Assembly: GCF_020520425.1 (NCBI RefSeq)
Contig: NC_079492.1
Span: 139,566,361 to 139,630,360 of the forward strand
Origin: Spinacia oleracea
Taxonomy: Eukaryota > Streptophyta > Magnoliopsida > Caryophyllales > Amaranthaceae
DNA: 64,000 nt
Direction: 5' to 3'
Both the position numbers and the translations under genes were made by a program. This document shows positions 38,060-48,083 of the stretch, one piece after another (within the stretch, counting starts at the first letter, position 1; every line of letters starts with the position of its first letter). Under the pieces are notes generated by a model. The model saw only the letters and a list, made by a program, of their open reading frames with translations, did no database searches and was not told the origin of the DNA.

Positions 38060-38317
38060 GTGGACTATGGACCATGGTGCACATAGAGCATGGTGCACCA
38101 TGTGCACAAAAAGAACACATGTGCATAAGCAAAAGAACATGACACTACGACAAAAGAACATGCAATATAATGTTTTACTTTTTCGTTATAAAAAATCACA
38201 ATTTATTAAAAATATAAAAAAATATATGTCCATGTTCTTTTTACGTAACCATATGTTCTTTTAATTATATACTAATGTTCTTAAGGTGCATCATGCTCTA
38301 TGTGCACCATTGTCCAC
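38060..38317. mobile_element. MITE with GTGGAC...GTCCAC ends
   Basis: The left terminus (GTGGACTATGG, then TGCACATAGAGCATG) matches the complement of the right terminus (GTGGACAATGG, then TGCACATAGAGCATG) over about 38 bp with a few differences. The interior has sub-terminal AAAAGAACAT motifs in both orientations. Length 258 bp. No target duplication found, so the superfamily is open. Confidence 0.6.
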
Positions 38318-38852
38318 CTTCTAAATTGCGGCAACATAACCTTTTTTTCCCTAACTTTATACTACATTTTCCCTGCCTGAATCTACCCGATTTTACATAA
38401 TGTTTATTGTCTATAATACGAGTACTAATTATCTGTTAGTTCAATGGTGATTGGTATTTGAGGCTGAACTTAAAATTATCACGGTTGCTAAACGCAACCT
38501 GCTTTTACTTGACGCAGCCCTTTTTACTTTCATTTTTTTCATTCTAAAAAAACTCTAACCCTCACTTTTACTATTTTCTCTCAACCTTTATTGATGTTAT
38601 TTTGGTTCAAACACATTTGATTTTTTTATTAGTGTCACGTGTACCTAATCAAATTAGAATATATGTTTTGATTGCAATTTGACCGTAAAGACCTTGGAAT
38701 TGAGGTAATTTTCGTTTCCCCCCTATTTTTTTGAGCCTTTTCACGCAATTGGTATGAAATAAATACTTATATTTTGTATAAATTGAACATAATATAATTA
38801 ATTGTTTCTTACAGATTGAACAAAATATAACTAACTATTTCATACAGATTGA

Positions 38853-40614
38853 TGATAGATTAAAAAGTGATACCGCAAGTGCACGGTGTCTGTTGTTAGC
38901 AGATACTTAGCAAATACGGGTCGATCCCACAGGGAGACAAGTTCTATTAGTTTTTGCCCAATTATACGAACTATTTCAATAACGAAAATTGATTTTGAGT
39001 ATTAACTAGTAAAGCTAAAACAATAATAAAAATGCGTAATTTATCAATGAATTAAAGGTCTAGGGCGTCTGTTCGGTTCACCATGCTTATACCAATCCAA
39101 TAACACAATTCAATTCGACAACGAATAAACTAGGCCGAGTAATTAAAGTACATGCTAATCCTACGGTCCGGTCTTAACACTTTCTATTCAACATATGCAG
39201 TACGATCGCTAACATAATCAGAATTGCCAATTGTACAAAGCCTCTAAAAACACGATCTTTCGTTTCTAATTCCTATTAGCTAGATAATTAATCCATGAAA
39301 TTGGCCGATAATATGAATCAACGATTAAGAACAAATCAATTGGAATTACTCGATCATAATCTAAAAATTAACGAACTTTAATGCATAACGATTATGGTAT
39401 AAACATGGCTTCCCTTACTTAGCCCTATAAAAAGACTACTCGCTCATAATTAATTTAACAATCATGAAACAAATAATAAGAATAGAATTCATAATCAACG
39501 AACGAATTAATCTAAGGAACGAAAATAATAAAATTGAATTAAAGCAAGAGAAATTATGAATTTACCTTGGATTGATGAATGAATGAAATCAGAAAAACGT
39601 TAGACAATGAAAAGAGAAAAGTAAAAAATAAACGTTCAGAGAATTCTAAGGAAAAGAAAAAAAACATAAGAGAGACCTAGGAATATAATTCCCTTCAATA
39701 TTTATAGGCTTCCTATTTCTGAAATAATAATAGATAAATAAATGAGAAAATAAAAATAGAAGTCGTCAATGATTGGTCGATGGCGTGATGACGTGGCGAT
39801 GAAAAACCCGACGGCGAGAGAGACGTACGCAATGTGGTATTCGTCGACTTGGGCGCACTGTGGGCGCAACCTTGCGCTGTGAGCAGGCCAACAACCGCTT
39901 AGTGAAGCGTGAGTGAGATGTGGGCGCAACGATGTTGCTGTGGGCGCAGCACTTGGGCTGTGGGCGCATCGAAGAAGAAAATGTGCGATGTGGGCGCAAC
40001 ACATCGCTGTGAGCAGGTCAGGCACTTGACAATGCTAGCGAGGGAGTGATGTGGGCGCAGCGCGCTCAAGTACCTCGCAGCTAGGGGGATGTGGGCGCAT
40101 CGTTGTGAGATGAGGGCGCAGCGTTGTGGGCTGTGGGCGCATCTCACATTCGTGTCACCTTTGTTTATGTCATAGCTCTCGTTCTACAATTCCCCTAGGG
40201 ACGTGTAACCTATCGTTGGAAAGCTCTTTAAGTCTACTTTCTAGCCCAATCAAAATCGTCTCATTTCGATAAGTAGAACTTGAGATATCATCAAAAGAGT
40301 GAACACTTGTCCGATTTGATGCTTAGAAAAATAACGTGTAGCTTTGTTGTTGACTCAAAATTATTTATAGAGACATGTAGTGATCCTCAAGTCAACATCC
40401 CATCCGTTCATCATCCAAATCAACTCTGAACACTCCGAAAGCATCCAAATGATCATAAAATCACCTGAAATATTAAAGAAAACACAAACGGGGCGTAATA
40501 GAGTACAATAACGACGACTTATGCAATTATGACTCTAAATGCAACTAAAATGAGACAAATGCCTAGAAATGCAACCTAAATGAGCCAAGAATACCATATA
40601 AATATGATTCATCA
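38853..40614. mobile_element. Solo-LTR-like insertion with ATTGA target duplication
   Basis: The insertion begins TGATAGATT, ends GATTCATCA (TG...CA), and is flanked by ATTGA on both sides (38848-38852 and 40615-40619). This 5-bp duplication fits an LTR retrotransposon. No gag-pol frames are present in its 1,762 bp, so it is most simply a solo LTR. It contains the GATACCGCAAGTGCACGG and GGGTCGATCCCACAGGGAG blocks, which I have seen in long plant LTRs; the lineage is not certain. A GC-rich array lies inside at about 39839-40145. The orientation is uncertain. Confidence 0.65.
39839..40145. repeat. Array of GTGGGCGCA units
   Basis: About ten copies of TGTGGGCGCA(A/G)C or close variants (TGAGGGCGCAG, TGTGAGCAGG), separated by 10-25 variable bases, inside the solo-LTR-like insertion. 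The array is far more GC-rich than its surroundings. Open frames on the minus strand here (RCAH, APTA-type repeats) come from the array and are not genes. Confidence 0.75.
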
Positions 40615-41185
40615 ATTGAACATAATAGAACTAAATATTCCGTACAAATTGAACAAAATGATGATACTAGTTATTTCAATTGTCTAGTTTGTTATACATT
40701 AGTAGTGATGATAGAACTTATTTATGTTATGTTCAATTTTGAACGGAATTATGTTTTGATCAACTTATACGTAATACTTAGTTCTCTTGTGTTCAATATG
40801 TACGAAATGGTTAATTATATTTTGTTCAATCTGTACGAAATGGTTAACTATATTTTGTTCAATCTATACAAAATAGAAATGTAATTTCATACAAGTTGTA
40901 TGAAAATACTCGAAAGAACAGGGAAAAAACAAAAATTACCTCAATTCCAAGTCAAAAATATCTCCATTGCAATCTAAACATTTATTCTAATTTGGTGACA
41001 CATTAAACTAAATAAAAAAAATCAAATTTATTTGAACCAAAATAATATCAAAAAAGGTTGAGCGAAAATAATAAAAGTGAGGGTAGAGTTTTTTTTTTAG
41101 AATGAAAAAAATGAAAGTAAAAAGGGTTGCGCCAAGTAAAATCAGGCTGCGTATAGTACTCCCCCTAGAAAAATCTAGTAACTAG

Positions 41186-41714
41186 TGTTGTGGGGTTTTT
41201 CCGGTGAGATACCTTGGAGGTTTTCCGGTAACTTCTAAGGATTTCACAAGATTGTATTTTTATATAGAGAGAAAGTAGAGAGAAGGCAGAGCAGCAATTG
41301 CTCTTGAATGTATTGATCGTGACCCTTTTTCTAGGGAAGTGGGACTATTTATAGTACTAGGTTTTTGTGGGAATGACCTAATATTCCCTTTACATGATTG
41401 GCTAGGGTATGGGAGGAGGACATGTGTCCTTTCTCCTTACAATTCCCTGGCCCTTTTGGCAATAGTGGGCTTTTTGGGCCTATTGTGCTTATTCATACCA
41501 CTTGGAATACCTACTACATAGGCCCCTTTTCAGGTATAGGTACATTACATACATTTATACATTCTTAAATACAAATACATATACATTGTAGATACGTAGA
41601 TTGATACCCATGCTGTGGTCTAGTCTTCGTATGGTTTCTGCTTAGGGGGCGTAATACGTGCCATGTGTCGCATCCTCATTGGTACACGAAGGCATGGTAA
41701 TTTTGCCCACAACA
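41186..41714 (-). mobile_element. Solo LTR with ACTAG target duplication
   Basis: Begins TGTTGTGGG and ends CCCACAACA, a perfect 9-bp inverted terminus. It is flanked by ACTAG at 41181-41185 and 41715-41719. Length 529 bp, no coding. On the minus strand a TATA-like ACTATAAATAG is followed by pyrimidine-rich sequence and TATATAAAAATACAATC, which suggests minus orientation and a Copia-type LTR. The surrounding sequence (TCTAGAAAAATCTAG motifs, TATAAATAGGTTG at about 41797) may itself be another degraded LTR. Confidence 0.8.
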
Positions 41715-41719
41715 ACTAG

Positions 41720-42400
41720 AATGTCTAGGATTATCCTAAGAAAAATCTAGATAAATGACAAGTGTAGAAAAATCTAGAAACTAGGATACAACCACTATAA
41801 ATAGGTTGTATGCATAAGTCAAGAGGTAGGCTAATCAAGAGAGCTCCACAAAATATGAGGGGTAGGAACATGGTTCTATCAAAGAGATAAGTGAGAGACA
41901 TGAGCTCTCGCAAATATTGTTGTACAATTCTTATTAATGTAATCAATGATAAAAGTGCAATTTTGATATATTATTCGGTTCCATCAAAACTTCCGCTTGC
42001 GTCATCAAATTTCGATCATATAATAATTCAATAAATCAAATATATACCTGAAATTCCAATATCATAGCCGAAGATCAAACCTGCCGAAGATCAAACCTCC
42101 CGCAGCCGCAAGAAGGCAACTCAAAAAGACGTAGCCAGTTAATTTTCAGGGATAATCTTTACCCACTTTTCCACCATCAACAATTATTCCACCCGCCATT
42201 GTTTATTTTTTTTCTAAGTTTGATCGATTGAGAAAATATGGATGAATAATTTAAGCACAAGTATCAACGTATTTATAGTACCTATACTCTCCTAATTCTA
42301 TTCATACATATAATTGGAAACTAATAACTCGAACCTATAATTCTATATATGAAGTATATCTATCCAAATTACTGTTCCTTATGAACAGTAACATAACATT
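41720..42400. other. Probable degraded LTR sequence and spacer
   Basis: It has LTR-like features (a TATAAATAGGTTG box, then TTAATGTAATCAATGATAAAA about 130 bp later), but no clean termini or target duplication could be assigned. No gene recognised. Confidence 0.35.
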
Positions 42401-42408
42401 ACAAATTT

Positions 42409-42524
42409 CACAATTAATTATGCAAAGATTAATTAGTATTATGTATTAACCCATGTCACAGTTGTTGAATTAATCTTTGCATAATTAATCTACTTTTTAT
42501 CTTTGCATAATTAATCTAGTGGTC
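42409..42524. repeat. Palindromic cluster around TTATGCAAAGATTAATT
   Basis: AATTAATTATGCAAAGATTA at about 42412 is followed by its complement (TTAATCTTTGCATAATTAAT) at about 42470 and a third partial copy at about 42497. It could form a stem with a loop of about 35 nt. It looks like the remnant of a foldback element. Confidence 0.65.
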
Positions 42525-42551
42525 GGGGTGCACGTTGCGCGCGGTATGCTT

Positions 42552-42793
42552 TGGAATAAGAAATTTGGTATCAACTTTATTCTAATTCTCTATATATATT
42601 TGTACTAATGATATGTAGAGTGATAAGTTGTACCGCCTTTGATTTAATTCTTACTTCACAATAGTATAGTTTATGAATAACTAATTTGGTATCAACTTTG
42701 TTCTAATGCCCTATATACATTTGTACGTACTAATGAGTAATGATATGTAGAGTGACAAATTGTACCGACTTTGATTTAATTCTTACTTACAAT
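42552..42793. repeat. Imperfect tandem duplication, unit about 115 bp
   Basis: The block AATTTGGTATCAACTTT-TTC, then TTTGTA, AATGATATGTAGAGTGA and TTTGATTTAATTCTTACTT, occurs twice, at about 42560-42660 and 42677-42793. The second copy has a small insertion. Confidence 0.7.
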
Positions 42794-43139
42794 ATATGTT
42801 ATGTTGTTTGTTTGCTATGTTATTAATTTTTTTTACCTATATATATCGAAGTCGACGGCAATTTCACTGATATGTCGAACAACTTATTGTTGATATGTTT
42901 AATCCTGTTTGAGAGGTTCGATAATGGGAGTAATTTAATAATAAGAAGAAGAAGAATTAAATTTAAAAGTAAAATAAAATTTAGTGGGTTTCATTTAATT
43001 ATAATAAGAAGAATTAAATTTAAAGTAAAATGAAATACAGTGGGAAATAACTGTTCATAAGAAAGTAAACCATCTTCCACTTTTTAAGGGTTAAAGATTA
43101 ATATTTTATCGTTTGTAATTATCTTTCAACATTAGCATA

Positions 43140-43330
43140 GTTTTTATTGATAATTTTTTTTCATTTTAATAAAAAAATAAATCAAAATCATTAATAATGT
43201 ATAAAAATTAATCATTTAACCTTTTAAAATGTTAATCTATCAATTTTTTGCATAATATAAAAGTTAACCAAAACATAGTAAAAGTTACAAAAAAAACTAG
43301 GTAAAAGTTATTTTGGTGTACGATAAATTT
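43140..43330. repeat. Partial copy of the 25251-25521 element
   Basis: It shares AATAATGTATAAA-ATTAAT, TTTTAAAATGT and GTAAAAGTTA blocks with the right half of the element at 25251, and ends TTGGTGTACGATAAATTTA, the same terminus. The left half was not recognised. It abuts the transposase-like fragment that follows. Confidence 0.55.
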
Positions 43331-43666
43331 ACACTCCATCCGCCACCAACATGCTCCTTTGCTTGAAGTCTAAAGGGACACGACATCTTTTTTGTTCCAG
43401 TAAATTTTTCCACATCTATTGCAACTTTTGACTTGCTAAGCCTATATTTTCCAGCTCTCTCACAAGTAAGGGTAGTTTTCGCCTTTCCAAAACCAAGACC
43501 ATCCCCACCTTCAGACCGAGCAATAATAATAACAATATTATGCATTTTACCCACTTCAATCACCCAATCAAGCATTTCCCTTCGAGTAGTAAACACTGTA
43601 GTGGTTGTAAAAAATTCTGTATAATCAATTGCATTCTCACTAACTTTTTCAATGTATGCACCATCC
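43330..43666 (-). pseudogene. Fragment of a MULE/FAR1-like protein (N-terminal DNA-binding part)
   Basis: On the minus strand, about 112 codons run from a possible acceptor (TTTTGTAG|GATGGTGC at 43666) to about 43330. Visible are FTTRREMLDWVIEVGKMHN, IIIARSEGG, LTCERAGKYR and GTKKMSCPFRLQA, with the Cys spacing of the FAR1-type N-terminal domain found in plant Mutator-like transposases and related proteins. No catalytic domain or stable gene structure follows; it ends at a repeat boundary. It is probably a captured or decayed transposon fragment. The first codon of the 43596 frame is GTG, so no start is visible. Confidence 0.55.
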
Positions 43667-43849
43667 TACAAAACAAGTTTTTTTAAAAGATTTATTAAGA
43701 CAAAAACAAAGGAATAAAATAAAATTCACGAATATAACGTGTTTCAATCAATTTTCAAATATCAATTACTTCCTCTGTTCTACGAATATCGCATCATGTT
43801 GACTTTTACACTATTCAGTATTTGCCTTTGACCATCTTCTGTAATATAT

Positions 43850-44490
43850 ATGTAAGAAAATATGTGATTTTGTAAGATTCGTATCGAATATTGTTCATAA
43901 TACCATTTTGTTCAATTTGTGCATAATGACATGTTCTATATTGTTCGTTGTACAAGAAATCTTGTGTACTATTACATGTATTATGAGTGAAATATGGTAG
44001 ACCATTTCGTCCAACGTATACAAAATAGTTAATTAGGTTTTGTTCGATTTGTATGGAATATTTAGTTCCGTTATGTTCAATTTGTATGAAATATTAAAAT
44101 CTATTTTGTTCAATCTATACGAAATAGTTTGTTCCATTATGTTCAATATATACGAAATAGTAAGTTCTATTCTGTTCAATTTGTACAAAACAGAAGTGTG
44201 TATTTCATACAAGTTGCAAGAAATCACTCGAAAAAATTAAAAAAAAAACGAATATTACCTCAATTCCAAAGTCTTTCAAGTCAAAAAAATCGTCCATTTC
44301 AATCCAAATATGTATTCTAATTGTATTAGGAACACGTTAAACTAAAAAAATTCAAGTTTGCGTGAACCAAAATAATATGAAAAAAGGTAGAGAGAAAATA
44401 ATAAAAGTGGGTGTTAGGGTTTTTTTCAGAATGAAAAAATGAAAGAAAAAAGAGCTACATCAAGTAAAACAAGGTCGCGTTTAGCACCCA
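43850..44490. mobile_element. Lone arm of the long-inverted-repeat element
   Basis: The block from AATATTACCTCAATTCC through GAACCAAAATAATATGAAAA, GTGGGTGTTAGGG and CAAGTAAAACAAGG to CGCGTTTAGCACC matches the right arm of the element at 38484-41160. The other arm is missing. It contains a precise 33-bp tandem array. Confidence 0.6.
44042..44206. repeat. 33-bp tandem repeat, five units
   Basis: GTTC(A/G)AT(T/C/A)T begins units at 44042, 44075, 44108, 44141 and 44174, exactly 33 bp apart. The unit is GTTCAATTTGTACGAAATAG plus 13 variable bases. Because 33 is a multiple of three, both strands show repetitive open frames, which I regard as non-coding. Confidence 0.9.
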
Positions 44491-44653
44491 AAAATTATAA
44501 CTCGAATTGTTCGGATAAGGTCAAAAATATGTTTCTACATCCATTTTCGTATTGGGTCAATTTGTGACAACTCTTAAATTAGTTAACCTTATAACGAAAC
44601 CTACACCGGAGGAGGTTTGGAGGTTAGGGAGTGACGGGGAGAGAAAGAGAGAA

Positions 44654-47600
44654 ATGGGGGGTGGCGCAACGCTAAAATGGGTGCTGCAATTACACAAAGA
44701 CGTGCCAAAGGCGGCTCGATTTTACTCCGAGGGCTTAGACTTCACTCTCCATCTCTGCACTCTTCGCTGGGCCCACCTCCAATCCGGCCCTCTCAATCTC
44801 GCTCTCCTTCAACCCTCTTCTTGGTATATCTCTGCTCTCCCTTCTTTTCTCTTTGCTCTATTTTACTCCTTATTTCAGTTTTTTTAATCTCTTTTTCAAT
44901 TATGAAAATCTTTAATTTTTGTTTTGGGGTTTTTACAATAATTATATGAACAGAAACTACCCTTCCTTTGATTAGTTAATTGCATTTTTTTCAATGTATT
45001 CAAGTTTGGTTTGGGTTTGTTGTAATTTTTCCAATTTAGAAATTGCAGGAATTGTGCCCCCTTTAGAAAGGTGGGTGGTAGATCGGGATGCTTGTAATTT
45101 TTGGAGAATTGTAGTCTTTCTTTTAGGTCTTTTTAGTTAGATTTTTAGTGCATATGCATTAAGATCTTGGGGAAATTGGGGCATGCTCGAGTGGCGGGTA
45201 GTTAGTGTTCTAGTGGAGTAGTGAGCAGTGGTTCTACTCTTTGTTAGAAATTACTCGTAGATCCTAACTAACTTTCGGGGTAATAGTATTGGTACAATTG
45301 GTTTTTAAATGAAATGCTGTTTGCTTCAAAGTTGATCTCAACCTCTAATAATAGCTAATGTAAAGCACTACCTTGTCGAACTAATGGCTCAACTTTAGTA
45401 GTACCTTGACCTAGTCAAAACCCGAACTGCTATTTGTAGTTGCTTGTCGGATAATTTCATATGGGAAAAATCTATGATACCCGGAATCATGGAGAAGCCA
45501 ATGTACTTTCTGATGTTTTCAAAATTTTGAGGGGTGTTGCTGATCTGATCACCAAGATTTGACGTGTTTTGGGGGCTGGTGATAAGTAAAGAAGCAAGCT
45601 ATGTGCTTAGTTAGCTGAGATGTCTTCTAAGTTTCAGATTTTTTAATAATCAGGGGGCTATTAATGGGAATTTATAACCTCAGTAGGTGGCTCTTTTCTT
45701 CAGGTAATACAAATTAAGAATATGGCTACTTTCATGAATACAATGCTCTAAGGTGTAAAGGTTGGTAGGAGAGAGGATTTTCTAAAGGAATAAGTATGAT
45801 AAGGCAAGGAACACATGAAAAGGGAAAGAACCATTAATCACCCAAAAAATATTATAGGAAAGACCGACAGAGGATGATCATGATGATACACAAAACTGTA
45901 TTATAGAGCTTGTAGATTCCCTCCTAAAGATCACTGAGATAAAACTGAGGATTTCAGTGACCTTTCTTATACTGAGAAGAAGAGTTGTAAGACACACAAA
46001 TTCATTTCTTCAAATTTCTTTACGGGACCTTGATGAATTGATTCAAGGGAATTTTTTTTGGACTTTCAGTTCAAAAAGCACTATCATATGTTTGTCATAG
46101 GTGTTCAGATTTTTACCTTATATTACGCCTTTGAGCCCCAGCGATGTTGTGGTCAGAAGTTTAGCACTGAAGGAATTGTACTAGAGTCTCATTTGAAGGA
46201 GGTCCGAATGGATTATTTAAGTTTTATATGTCCTGAACTCATGATCAAAGAGAACAATCAAATTGTAAAAGGTTAAGTGACTATACACTAGGAACAATGG
46301 ATTCAAAACCAGATGCTTGGATGAGCAGCGAAATTACACCACATCTGTAAAATGGTCATCTTTTCATATCAGGTTTGACTAGAGCTAATACCAAGAGAAA
46401 AATATCTACTTTGGCTCACTATTGTCAATTGTCTACTTTTCCATCTACTTGCACAAAAAAAAGAGTATAACAGCTTTTGTTTGGGTCAAGACTAGCTGTT
46501 TTAGGTCTATCTCACTTTCTATTAGTTCAAGTTTGGATTCTGGTGCCTCAAAGGAGAACATGATTACTAGGGATTTCCTCAGTTAGAGTGGCATGGTATT
46601 GATTTAGTATATGTGTGGTCTGTGTTAGTTGTTAAGGTAGGGGGTGGGGAAATTGAAAATGGGAGTAAAACCTTGTTTCAGGAAGGTATTAGGGTTGGAA
46701 ATCTAGTGCTAAGAATTTATTTCCCAGGCATTTTGCCGTTAAAATTACTGTCAAACCGACCAGCCTCGGTGGCAAGTATGGGTTTCGGGTGGAAATATAT
46801 GGAAAATAGGTAAACCAGACACCATTTCTTTCTCAAGGAGGGTGGGTTAGAAATAGGCTTTGATCCTGGGACAATACACTTGTATAATGAAAGGTAGCAC
46901 CGTTGTTTAGACAAAGTAAAACCATATGATATAATTAGCTAGTTAATTAAATCCCGTGGATGATGGTATAGTATACGAAGTACTGACAACCAAATAGCGA
47001 TGAAATTTTCCCTGTAAAATGGGCACAAAGGACTCCATACTAACTCCATAGTGGACATCTAGAGGCTAAAGAGGTTTTGTGCAACCCCCGAACTGGATTG
47101 TCTATATGGGAGGTTATGCTGGAAGGTTTTGTCTACTTGAAATAGGTTTGAAGGCTTAGAGCAATTCTGAATGAAATGGAACACTGTAATTACGAAATGG
47201 ACTTCTGCAATCACTTATTTGTATTTTCTGCTTGGAGAGTGAATTATGGTATTTATTGACAGAACTGGACGGTGGTTCTCTCAAAAACCTCCCCAGCCCT
47301 CACATTTCTTAATGACTCGATTTCATTTGTGGTAATTTCTTCAGCAAATTTTATAATAAATGAATTTTCAAAGGAAAGGGGAGCTATTAGGAGCATATTG
47401 TGGCCTAACAAATATAGGAAAGATTTTTTGTGGCTGGATGTCAACTTCCCTTACAATCCCACGATGATATCATATGGAATTCTAGCTGTTTGAAGCGACA
47501 GAGATATCATTGAGTTATTCAATTAAGATATTGAATCAAACTTAAAGAATACAACGGAGTGCTGTTTGAGAGAAAGTGGAGGACCCGGCAAGCCGGAGCT

Positions 47601-47995
47601 TTCTGGCTTCCAAAATACAGATTTACAGCCATTCCATTGAGGTGGAATGGGCGACAAGGCCGACAACTTGAGGATAGAGTTAGGGAATTCCTTGCTGATT
47701 CAATTCACTAGCACAACAAATATATAATAGGGGTAGTGAATGTATGGCATGGATTTTTCTCATTTTTGATTTACGTTCATATAAGGGTTCTTTCTGTATG
47801 TGTTTAGCCCTAGTGTGTGGTTTTGGCCCCCGGGGGTTATTTAAGGAGCTCTTTCAATGTGCTCTCTATAGCCACTTTATGCCATCTCTTGGAGTTTGTC
47901 AATAAAGACATCTCAAACTCAGATAAAGGGGGGGGGGGGGGGGTGTTAGGGAAAAGGGTCATATCAGAGTGTTGTATGACATCTGAAGTTATGAA

Positions 47996-48083
<88 letters not shown>

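Larger units (their letters stand above)
38484..41160. mobile_element. Long-inverted-repeat (foldback or Mutator-like) element, interrupted
   Basis: The left arm, about 38484-38852, and the right arm, about 40760-41152, are imperfect inverted repeats of about 370 bp. Shared blocks in the left orientation include CGCAACCTGCTTTTACTTG, AAAACTCTAACCCTCACTTT and TTATTTTGGTTCAAAC; the arms also carry GTTCAAT-TGTACGAAAT-type motifs. The centre is occupied by the 1.76-kb LTR-like insertion at 38853-40614. A lone third arm is at 43850-44490. Long TIRs suggest Mutator-like, but no transposase is present and the target duplication was not resolved. Confidence 0.6.

Noticed and set aside
39702-40147. Three overlapping frames with Cys-Ala-His or Ala-Pro-Thr repeats
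   Set aside because: They translate the GTGGGCGCA array in different frames; no conserved domain or start context.
44033-44240. Repetitive peptides on both strands
   Set aside because: A 33-bp tandem repeat leaves all frames periodic; not evidence of a gene.
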